A DNA stretch of 11,850 nucleotides from Rhodoferax sp. (GTDB taxonomy: Bacteria > Pseudomonadota > Gammaproteobacteria > Burkholderiales > Burkholderiaceae_C), in the NCBI GenBank assembly GCA_026785765.1, contig JAJAZK010000015.1, positions 1 to 11,850 on the forward strand. The letters are read 5' to 3'. Under the pieces are notes generated by a model. The model saw only the letters and a list, made by a program, of their open reading frames with translations. It had not been told where the DNA came from and made no database searches. How positions within the stretch are numbered: the stretch's first letter is position 1; each line of letters begins with the position of its first letter. This document shows, in pieces, positions 1 to 6,095 of the stretch. The position numbers and the translations under genes were made by a program.

Positions 1-551
1 CGCGGCTCGAGGACAAGCTCGGACAACACAGCAGTGACACGGCGCAACTCAATTTCGACAACTGCCGCATCCCGCATGAAAACCTGATCGGGCAGGAGGG
101 TGAGGGATACCGCATTGCGCTGGGTGGCCTGGAGGGCGGGCGCATCGGGATCGCGGCGCAAAGTGTCGGCATGGCGCGCAGTGCGTTCGAGTGCGCGCTG
201 GAGTACGCCCGGCAGCGCGAGAGTTTTGGCCAGACCATCATCCGCCACCAGGCGGTCGGTTTCCGGCTCGCCGAATGCGCCACCCAGCTCGAAGCAGCAC
301 GCCAGCTGATCTGGCATGCGGCCAGCCTGCGCGATGCCGGGCGCCCCTGCCTGACCGAAGCCGCCATGGCCAAACTGTTTGCCAGCGAGATGGCCGAGCG
401 GGTCTGTTCGGTGGCATTGCAAACGCTGGGCGGATATGGCTATGTGTCAGACTTTCCGCTGGAGCGAATCTACCGGGACGTGCGTGTATGCCAGATCTAC
501 GAAGGCACCAGTGACGTGCAGAAGATACTCATACAACGCGCGCTGGCGTAA
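1..551 (+). CDS. Acyl-CoA dehydrogenase, C-terminal part (5' end outside window)
   Basis: This FAD-dependent flavoenzyme introduces an alpha,beta double bond into an acyl-CoA; electrons normally pass to electron-transfer flavoprotein. The visible 182 residues, read from base 3, are about half of a usual 375-390 residue protein. They start in the middle beta domain (EDKLGQHSSDTAQLNF) and run through the all-helical C-terminal domain. Typical family stretches are RQRESFGQ, QTLGGYGY and the terminal YEGTSDVQKILI. The glutamate of YEGTSDVQ (codon 501-503) occupies the catalytic-base position of medium-, short- and branched-short-chain dehydrogenases. Isovaleryl-CoA dehydrogenases have their base elsewhere and usually a non-acidic residue here. 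I therefore infer a short or branched-chain acyl-CoA dehydrogenase, such as a 2-methylbutyryl/isobutyryl/butyryl type, not LiuA. The exact substrate cannot be told from this part. Its place at the head of a leucine-degradation cluster fits branched-chain catabolism. Confidence 0.93.
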   Translation, partial: RLEDKLGQHSSDTAQLNFDNCRIPHENLIGQEGEGYRIALGGLEGGRIGIAAQSVGMARSAFECALEYARQRESFGQTIIRHQAVGFRLAECATQLEAARQLIWHAASLRDAGRPCLTEAAMAKLFASEMAERVCSVALQTLGGYGYVSDFPLERIYRDVRVCQIYEGTSDVQKILIQRALA

Positions 552-600
552 TGCACCCGGACTGCGGACGACAGCAGCGCAGCATGTACCAACCATCAAT

Positions 601-606
601 GGGGAG
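601..606 (+). promoter_or_regulatory. Ribosome binding site of the rhodanese gene
   Basis: A GGGGAG stretch lies 9 bases before the ATG at 616. It supports that start over the upstream in-frame ATG at 379, which would overlap the acyl-CoA dehydrogenase gene by more than 170 bases and add a leader with no rhodanese resemblance. Confidence 0.6.
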
Positions 607-615
607 ATAAACCAG

Positions 616-1041
616 ATGCCGATCACTACGAGCAGCCAACAATTGGTGGCCCAGGCCATGTCCGAAGTGCGCACCTACAGCGTGGCCGAGACGCGTGCCA
701 GGCTGGGCGACAGCGCAGTGCAGATCGTCGACATTCGCGATCTGCGCGAGCTGGCCGAGGGCACCATCGTGGGTGCGTTCCACGCGCCGCGCGGCATGCT
801 GGAGTTCTGGGTCGACCCGGCCTCGCCGTATCACAAGCCGCTGTTTGCCGACGAGTCCAGAGAGTTCATCCTGTTTTGCGGTTTGGGTTGGCGCAGTGCG
901 CTGGCGGCCAAGGCCTTGCAGGACATGGGCATGCGCAACGTGGCGCATATAGCTGGCGGCTGGACCGCATGGCTGCAAAACGACGCCCCGACCGAAACGC
1001 TGGAAGCGCAAAAGGCGCGCCGGGCCAAGGCTACGCCATGA
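616..1041 (+). CDS. Single-domain rhodanese-like sulfurtransferase
   Basis: The 141-residue protein consists of one rhodanese domain, about residues 20-130, and has no export signal, so it is probably cytoplasmic. Features seen are the early motif VDIRDLRELAEGTIVGA, an aromatic- and proline-rich segment at residues 62-76, and the active-site loop FCGLGWRSA with Cys88 as the expected persulfide-carrying residue. The loop length from Cys88 to Ser94 fits sulfurtransferases rather than the longer loop of Cdc25 phosphatases. The catalytic Cys is present, so it is probably active, but the sulfur donor and acceptor are unknown. It follows the acyl-CoA dehydrogenase by 64 bases and its stop overlaps the start of the next gene (ATGA), so the two are likely co-translated. 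No established role in leucine breakdown is known to me. Confidence 0.9.
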   Translation: MPITTSSQQLVAQAMSEVRTYSVAETRARLGDSAVQIVDIRDLRELAEGTIVGAFHAPRGMLEFWVDPASPYHKPLFADESREFILFCGLGWRSALAAKALQDMGMRNVAHIAGGWTAWLQNDAPTETLEAQKARRAKATP

Positions 1042-1688
1042 GGTTTGACGCAGTCCTGTTCGACTGTGACGGCGTGCTGGTTGATTCGGAACCCATCACC
1101 AATGCTGTGTTGCGCGCAATGCTGGCCGAGCTCGGCTGGGAACTGACGCTAGCGCAGTGCATGGATTTGTTTGTCGGCAAGTCGTTGAAGGATGAAACCG
1201 CCTTGATCGCCCGGCATGCCCGGCGACCGGTGGCCCAGGATTGGCTGCTGGAGTTTCAGCAGCGGCGCAATACCGCCTTGCTGGCACAGTTGACGGCCAT
1301 ACCGAATATTCACGCTGCGGTGCGCGACATCCACGACAGCCTGAATGCCCGGATCGCCTGCGCCTCCGGGGCGGACCGCTACAAGGTCGAGATACAACTG
1401 CGCAAGGTCGGCTTGATGGACTACTTTGACGGCCGTATCTTCAGTGGATATGAAACACCCCGATCGAAGCCCTTTCCGGATGTGTACCTCGCCGCCGCGG
1501 CGGCCTTGCAGGCCAGCCCGCAGCGCTGCGCGGTGGTGGAAGACACGGTGATCGGGGTGACGGCCGGTGTTGCCGCGGGTGCCTATGTGTTTGCGTATGC
1601 GCCGGCCGGCAACGCAGAGCCCTTGCGCCAGGCCGGTGCATCCATAGTGTTTGCCGACATGGCCGAATTGCCTGCGCTGATGAAATAG
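1038..1688 (+). CDS. HAD-superfamily hydrolase, subfamily IA (phosphatase/phosphomutase-like)
   Basis: This 216-residue protein has all four HAD motifs. Motif I is FDCDGVLVDSE, with nucleophile Asp9 and acid/base Asp11. Motif II is CASGADR (Ser110), motif III is SKPFPD (Lys144), and motif IV is VVEDTVIGVTAG (Glu168-Asp169). The helical cap between motifs I and II (about residues 16-85) and the DGVLVDSE start are typical of the beta-phosphoglucomutase/phosphoglycolate-phosphatase-like group, which act on small phosphorylated metabolites. The specific substrate is not predictable. The start is the ATG inside ATGA, overlapping the rhodanese stop by 4 bases; a longer frame upstream runs over the rhodanese gene and is not needed. 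It is 28 bases upstream of the methylcrotonyl-CoA carboxylase beta gene, so it probably belongs to the same operon. Confidence 0.92.
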   Translation: MRFDAVLFDCDGVLVDSEPITNAVLRAMLAELGWELTLAQCMDLFVGKSLKDETALIARHARRPVAQDWLLEFQQRRNTALLAQLTAIPNIHAAVRDIHDSLNARIACASGADRYKVEIQLRKVGLMDYFDGRIFSGYETPRSKPFPDVYLAAAAALQASPQRCAVVEDTVIGVTAGVAAGAYVFAYAPAGNAEPLRQAGASIVFADMAELPALMK

Positions 1689-1705
1689 GGCCTGTCAACG
1701 CTACT

Positions 1706-1710
1706 GGAGG
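1706..1710 (+). promoter_or_regulatory. Ribosome binding site deciding the GTG start of the carboxylase beta gene
   Basis: GGAGG sits 6 bases before GTG at 1717. This near-perfect Shine-Dalgarno makes the GTG the best start. The next in-frame ATG lies more than 20 codons inside the conserved N-terminal part. Confidence 0.7.
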
Positions 1711-1716
1711 ACCTAC

Positions 1717-3339
1717 GTGCCCGTGCTCGAAACCAAACTCAATTCCCGCTCGGCGGAGTTCCAGGCCAATGCCGACGCCATGCGTGGCGTCGTTGCCGAC
1801 CTGCATGCGCAGATCAGCAAGGCCCAGGCCGGTGGCGGCGATGCGGCGCGCGCCAAACACGCCGGGCGCGGCAAGTTGCTGCCGCGTGACCGGGTCGCGA
1901 TGTTGCTCGACCCGGGCACGCCGTTCCTGGAACTCAGCCCGCTGGCAGCCCTGGGTCTGTACCCGGACCGCGACGGCAGCGACAGCGCGCCCTGCGCTGG
2001 CCTGATCGCCGGTGTGGGCCGGGTCAACGGGGTGGACTGTATGGTGGTTTGCAACGACGCCACCGTCAAGGGCGGCACCTATTACCCGCTGACGGTCAAG
2101 AAACACCTGCGGGCCCAGGAGATCGCGCAGCAGAACCGCCTGCCGTGTATCTATCTGGTCGATTCGGGCGGCGCCAACCTGCCTAACCAGGACGAAGTTT
2201 TTCCGGACCGTGACCACTTTGGGCGGATTTTTTACAACCAGGCCAACATGAGTGCGCAGGGCATCGCGCAGATTGCGGTGGTCATGGGCAGTTGCACGGC
2301 CGGCGGCGCCTATGTGCCGGCGATGAGCGATGAGAGCATCATCGTGCGCAACCAGGGCACGATATTTCTCGGTGGCCCGCCGCTGGTAAAGGCCGCCACC
2401 GGGGAGGTGGTGACGGCGGAAGACCTGGGCGGTGGTGACGTGCACACCCGGCTCTCGGGTGTGGCCGACCACCTGGCAGAGAACGACCTGCATGCGCTGG
2501 CGCTGGCGCGCAACGTGGTCAAGAACCTCAATTGGGCCAAACCGGGCGCCCCTGGCCATGTTGCGCCGCGCGCGCCGCTGCTGGACGCGCAGGAACTGTA
2601 CGGCGTCATCCCGGTGGATACGCGCAAGCCTTTTGACGTGCGCGAGATCATCGCGCGCATCGTGGATGGCTCCGAGTTCGACGAGTTCAAGGCGCGTTAC
2701 GGCAGCACCCTGGTGTGCGGCTTTGCGCATATCGAGGGCATGCCGGTGGGCATCATTGCCAACAACGGCATTCTGTTCAGCGAGTCGGCGCTCAAGGGCG
2801 CACACTTTATCGAGCTGTGTTGCCAGCGCAAAGTGCCGCTGGTGTTTTTGCAGAACATCACCGGCTTCATGGTCGGCCGCAAATACGAGAACGAAGGCAT
2901 CGCACGCAATGGCGCCAAGATGGTGACCGCGGTGGCGACGGCGGCGGTGCCCAAGTTCACGGTCATCATCGGTGGCAGTTTTGGGGCCGGCAACTACGGC
3001 ATGTGCGGGCGCGCCTATTCACCGCGGTTCTTGTGGATGTGGCCGAACGCGCGCATATCGGTGATGGGGGGCGACCAGGCGGCGGCCGTGCTGGCCACGG
3101 TGCGGCGCGATGGCATCGAGGGCCGTGGCGGCAACTGGAGTCTGGAGGAGGAAGAAGCCTTCAAAGCCCCGATTCGCCGCCAGTACGAGGAGCAGGGCCA
3201 TCCCTATTTCGCCACGGCACGCCTGTGGGACGACGGCGTCATTGATCCGGCCGACACGCGGCGTGTCCTGGCGCTCGGTTTGAGCGCGGCTGGCAACGCA
3301 CCGATACCCGACACGAAGTTCGGCGTGTTCCGGATGTAG
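1717..3339 (+). CDS. liuB: 3-Methylcrotonyl-CoA carboxylase, beta (carboxyltransferase) subunit
   Basis: This subunit transfers the carboxyl group from carboxybiotin to 3-methylcrotonyl-CoA, giving 3-methylglutaconyl-CoA in leucine catabolism. The 540 residues are the normal length for the family (about 535). The N-terminal carboxyltransferase half contains RDRVAMLLDPGTPF (57-70), CNDATVKGGTYYPLTVKKH (112-130) and the glycine-rich CoA/oxyanion region GSCTAGGAYVPAMSDE (191-206). The C-terminal half contains NITGFMVGRKYENEGIA (380-396) and GGSFGAGNYGMCGRAY (419-434), the second oxyanion-hole glycine cluster. These strings are very typical of MCC-beta; geranyl-CoA carboxylase is the main alternative. 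The presence of HMG-CoA lyase downstream favours leucine breakdown. The partner alpha subunit is encoded at 6096, separated by three other genes. The next gene begins 2 bases after the stop. Confidence 0.96.
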   Translation: MPVLETKLNSRSAEFQANADAMRGVVADLHAQISKAQAGGGDAARAKHAGRGKLLPRDRVAMLLDPGTPFLELSPLAALGLYPDRDGSDSAPCAGLIAGVGRVNGVDCMVVCNDATVKGGTYYPLTVKKHLRAQEIAQQNRLPCIYLVDSGGANLPNQDEVFPDRDHFGRIFYNQANMSAQGIAQIAVVMGSCTAGGAYVPAMSDESIIVRNQGTIFLGGPPLVKAATGEVVTAEDLGGGDVHTRLSGVADHLAENDLHALALARNVVKNLNWAKPGAPGHVAPRAPLLDAQELYGVIPVDTRKPFDVREIIARIVDGSEFDEFKARYGSTLVCGFAHIEGMPVGIIANNGILFSESALKGAHFIELCCQRKVPLVFLQNITGFMVGRKYENEGIARNGAKMVTAVATAAVPKFTVIIGGSFGAGNYGMCGRAYSPRFLWMWPNARISVMGGDQAAAVLATVRRDGIEGRGGNWSLEEEEAFKAPIRRQYEEQGHPYFATARLWDDGVIDPADTRRVLALGLSAAGNAPIPDTKFGVFRM

Positions 3340-3341
3340 CC

Positions 3342-4193
3342 ATGGGTTTGCGCAAAGCCCTCTCGCTGCTGGCCGTCCTGGTCCCGACCGTGGCGTGTTC
3401 CGCGCCATCCGGCCTGGAGGTCGAGATCGACAGCCTGGACGCTGGTGTGCATTTGCCAGGGTATTGGTTTCCAGCCAACGGCGTGGCGGGCGCAGCGGTG
3501 CTCGCGCTGCACGGTTGCGGCGGCCTGCAGGTCCGCCAGGGTCGGCTCGGCGCAGGGCAGTTGCGTTATGTTCAGATGCTCAACGATGCCGGCATCGGCG
3601 TACTGTTCACCGAGAGTTTCCTGCCGCGCGGCGAGAAGTCGATCTGCAGCCAGCTGCCCTCCAGCCGCGCCATCACAGCAGAACAGCGTCGACTCGATGT
3701 ATACGGCGCGCTGGCGTGGCGGGCGCGCCAGCCCGGGGTGGAGCCGGGTCGCCTGGGCGTACTGGGCTGGTCGCACGGCGGCCAGACCGTCCTGGCCAGC
3801 GCCGACCGTTCCCGCGCGGTGGTGGCGCAAGCCGCAGTCAAGCCTGCGGCGCTGGTGGCCTTTTATCCGGGCTGCAGCAGCATCGACAAGTCGGCCACCT
3901 TTGCGCCCGTGGCGCCGCTGCTGGTGATGAGCGGCGCACTGGACGACTGGACTCCGGCCGCACCGTGCCGACGCGCCATGGCGCGCTTGGGCGCACGCAG
4001 CGGCGCGCCGACGGTCGAGTATGTCGAGTACGCCGGAAGCTTTCACGGGTTCGACAGTGCCCTGCCGCCCAAGGTGCGCGGTGACGTGGGTGGCACCAAG
4101 TCCGGCAAAGCGACTGTTGGCGGCAATCCACTGGCACGCGAACAGTCGGCGCAGGCCATGCTGCAGTTTTTCACCACCCATCTGCTGCACTGA
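3342..4193 (+). CDS. Exported dienelactone hydrolase-family alpha/beta hydrolase
   Basis: This 283-residue serine hydrolase begins with a basic N-terminus and a hydrophobic stretch (residues 6-18, ending VPTVACSAPS), consistent with an export signal. The cut could follow Ala21. Cys19 could alternatively be a lipidation site, but the -3 residue is Thr, so a lipobox is weak. The mature part has the strand-and-turn LALHGCGG (55-61), SFLPRGEKSIC (92-102), the nucleophile elbow LGWSHGG with Ser144, an acid in the segment MSGALDDW (Asp201 or Asp202) and SFHGFD with His235, so the catalytic triad is complete. The DLH-type family acts on lactones and esters; the substrate is unknown. Its start is 2 bases after the carboxylase beta stop, so translation is probably coupled. 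A periplasmic location would keep it away from the cytosolic CoA intermediates of its neighbours. Confidence 0.88.
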   Translation: MGLRKALSLLAVLVPTVACSAPSGLEVEIDSLDAGVHLPGYWFPANGVAGAAVLALHGCGGLQVRQGRLGAGQLRYVQMLNDAGIGVLFTESFLPRGEKSICSQLPSSRAITAEQRRLDVYGALAWRARQPGVEPGRLGVLGWSHGGQTVLASADRSRAVVAQAAVKPAALVAFYPGCSSIDKSATFAPVAPLLVMSGALDDWTPAAPCRRAMARLGARSGAPTVEYVEYAGSFHGFDSALPPKVRGDVGGTKSGKATVGGNPLAREQSAQAMLQFFTTHLLH

Positions 4194-4215
4194 GCAGCCC
4201 TGCTGCGTACCCACC

Positions 4216-5394
4216 ATGCCGTCACGAACCACGCGTTCCCTTCCTCTGCGGTTGGCACTGGTATGCCTGGTCGCCTGGTGCGGGGCGGCAGCCGTCCACG
4301 CGCAGCAGCCTGCGGTCGAGGTACTGGCGCGCGACCTGCGCGAACAGGTGGTACGCATTCCAGTGACAGTCCAGGACATGTACGGGCGCGAGGAAACGCG
4401 CCAACTGCCAATCACCATCTTTCGCCCGCCTGGAGAAGGCCGACATCCACTACTGGTTTTTAACCATGGGCGTTCGGCGAGCAAACGCGCCGAGCAGGAC
4501 CGGTATCGGCCCGAACATGCGGCCAGGTATTTTGTGGCCAAGGGATTTGTGGTCATGGCTCCGACCCGCATCGGTTACTGGGAGACCTATGGAGACTTTG
4601 ACCCGGAGCACAGCGGTTCGTGTGGCAGCCCGCGTCCGCAGCCAATGGCGCGCGCGGCCAGTGAACAGGTTATCGCCACCGCGCTGTACGCCGGGACCCT
4701 GCCCTATGTCGATGGATCACGCTGGCTGGTGGCTGGAACATCGGTTGGCGGGGTGACGAGCATCGCGACCGTGGGACGCAGTCCAGCCGGTTTGCTGGGC
4801 GGTATCAATTTTTCAGGGGGTGCGGGTGGCGATCCGGAAACTCGGCCGGGCCGCCCTTGTGCGCCGGAGGTCTGGTCCCGCTACTGGGCCGGTCTGGCAA
4901 AGACTGCGAGTGCGCCGATGCTGTGGCTGTATTGGAAAAATGATAAGTATTGGGGTGCGGAGCATCCCAAGGCGTGGCATCAGGCATGGACATCGGGCGG
5001 CGGTCGCGCCGAGTTCAGCCAACTCGATGCCATTGGAGAAGACGGGCATTCGGGTTTGTCGATCGACATGCAGAACTGGTTGCCGCAGGTGGATCGGTTT
5101 CTTGCCTCGCTGGGTTTTACCCAGGACGCGGTCGTAGCAAAGCCAGCGGTCAGTGGGTTTGCGGAGCTTGCCGATGCCGAGAAAGTGCCGGTGAATGCCG
5201 CCACCCGGGCTGGCGCTTACCTACGTTTTCTGGAAGCCAGGTCACCGCGCGCCTTTGCTGTGGGGGAGCGTGGAGCCTGGGGCTGGGCGACTGGTGACTA
5301 TGCCCATGGCCGGGCGCTCGGCAATTGCCAGCGCGGCGGACAGAACTGCAAACTCTATGCGGTGGACGACGCGGTCGTCTGGCGCAGCAACTGA
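4216..5394 (+). CDS. Exported alpha/beta hydrolase with cysteine-containing C-terminal module
   Basis: This 392-residue protein has a clear cleavable signal peptide: an Arg-rich start, a hydrophobic core at residues 11-26, and a probable cut after VHA (Ala29). The hydrolase domain covers about 35-300, with LLVFNHGRSA (79-88), the nucleophile elbow VAGTSVGG (Ser176), a likely acid at WKNDKYW (Asp243) and EDGHSG (His278). It therefore appears catalytically complete and periplasmic. Residues 345-390 form a separate small module, AFAVGERGAWGWATG followed by CQRGGQNCKLYAVDDAVVW, with Cys371 and Cys378 that could form a disulfide. This resembles small accessory modules of the DUF4189 kind, but I cannot assign it. 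The ATG at 4216 is chosen because it gives the signal peptide; the frame upstream overlaps the previous gene. No good Shine-Dalgarno is visible, so coupling with the gene 22 bases upstream is likely. The substrate is unknown. Confidence 0.86.
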   Translation: MPSRTTRSLPLRLALVCLVAWCGAAAVHAQQPAVEVLARDLREQVVRIPVTVQDMYGREETRQLPITIFRPPGEGRHPLLVFNHGRSASKRAEQDRYRPEHAARYFVAKGFVVMAPTRIGYWETYGDFDPEHSGSCGSPRPQPMARAASEQVIATALYAGTLPYVDGSRWLVAGTSVGGVTSIATVGRSPAGLLGGINFSGGAGGDPETRPGRPCAPEVWSRYWAGLAKTASAPMLWLYWKNDKYWGAEHPKAWHQAWTSGGGRAEFSQLDAIGEDGHSGLSIDMQNWLPQVDRFLASLGFTQDAVVAKPAVSGFAELADAEKVPVNAATRAGAYLRFLEARSPRAFAVGERGAWGWATGDYAHGRALGNCQRGGQNCKLYAVDDAVVWRSN

Positions 5395-5405
5395 TCTGCC
5401 AGCCC

Positions 5406-6086
5406 ATGGATGCTCTGCTAAACGTCTGGAACAGCCTGTTCGGCACTGCTGTGGCGGCGCTGGCCGGTGGAAGCAAGGGCATGGACATGCCGGCCCTGCT
5501 GGCGCTGGCTGCGGCGCTGGGTTGGGCCAGCGGACTGCGTCTGTATGCGGTGTTGTTCATGGCCGGTTTTGCCGGCTTGGCTGGCTGGATCGAACTGCCG
5601 CAAGGACTCAAGCTGTTGCAACACCCGGCCATGCTGTTTGCCAGTGGCGCGATGTTGTTCGTGGAGTTCTTTGCCGACAAGATTCCCGGGCTGGACAGCC
5701 TGTGGGATATGGTGCATTCGGTGATCCGCGTGCCGGGTGGCGCGTTGCTGGCGGCGGGTGTGTTCGGAGCCGACAACGCCACGATGGCTGCAGTGGCGGC
5801 CCTGCTCGGTGGCACGCTGGCTGCCACCTCCTTCGTCGGTAAGGCCACCACCCGTGCGGCGGTGAACACCTCACCGGAACCGTTCTCGAACATTGCCGTC
5901 AGTCTGTTGGAAGATGGCCTGGTGGTGGGCGCCCTCTGGCTGGCCACGCAGCATCCCCTTATTTTTGGTATCGCGCTGCTCATCGTTCTGGTACTCACGC
6001 TGTTGCTGATCATCACGCTGTTCAAATTCCTGCAAGCCGTCCTGCGACGCATTGCCACCTGGCTCCAGCCGACACCCGCCCACTGA
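5406..6086 (+). CDS. DUF4126-family integral membrane protein
   Basis: The 226-residue protein is hydrophobic, with roughly five possible membrane segments: about 28-42, 45-62, 73-88, 112-140, and a strong C-terminal one at 173-212 rich in Leu, Ile and Val. Recognisable family stretches are GWASGLRLYAVLF, VEFFADKIPGLDSLWDMVHS, the glycine/alanine-rich PGGALLAAG and the cytosol-like SPEPFSNIAVSLLEDG. The function of DUF4126 proteins is not established. The start at 5406 has no evident ribosome site; an in-frame ATG at 5481 with GGAAG at 5469-5473 is an alternative that would still contain the whole domain and drop 25 residues. The gene sits 11 bases after the hydrolase and 9 bases before the carboxylase alpha gene, so it is very probably co-transcribed. 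It has no known mechanistic link to carboxylation. Confidence 0.85.
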   Translation: MDALLNVWNSLFGTAVAALAGGSKGMDMPALLALAAALGWASGLRLYAVLFMAGFAGLAGWIELPQGLKLLQHPAMLFASGAMLFVEFFADKIPGLDSLWDMVHSVIRVPGGALLAAGVFGADNATMAAVAALLGGTLAATSFVGKATTRAAVNTSPEPFSNIAVSLLEDGLVVGALWLATQHPLIFGIALLIVLVLTLLLIITLFKFLQAVLRRIATWLQPTPAH

Positions 6087-6089
6087 GGA
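6085..6089 (+). promoter_or_regulatory. Ribosome binding site of the carboxylase alpha gene
   Basis: GAGGA overlaps the stop codon of the DUF4126 gene and lies 6 bases before the ATG at 6096. It fixes that start, which also matches the usual biotin carboxylase N-terminus (FNKILIANRGEIACRV). Confidence 0.6.
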
Positions 6090-6095
6090 CTTTGC

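Noticed and set aside
1441..2805. 454-codon open frame on the - strand opposite the carboxylase beta gene
   Set aside because: Shadow of a strongly conserved gene; no domain or ribosome site seen.
3342..3400. Lipoprotein signal (lipobox) on the first exported hydrolase
   Set aside because: The residue at -3 before Cys19 is Thr rather than Leu, Val or Ile, so lipidation is not well supported. It is noted in the gene entry only.
4184..4198. GCTGC-ACTGA-GCAGC hairpin across the stop of the first exported hydrolase
   Set aside because: The stem is only 5 bases and no T-run follows, so it does not qualify as a terminator. The next gene starts 18 bases later.
3204..4571. 455-codon open frame on the - strand opposite the first exported hydrolase
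   Set aside because: The + strand frame has a signal peptide and a full catalytic triad; the - strand frame has neither motifs nor a plausible product.
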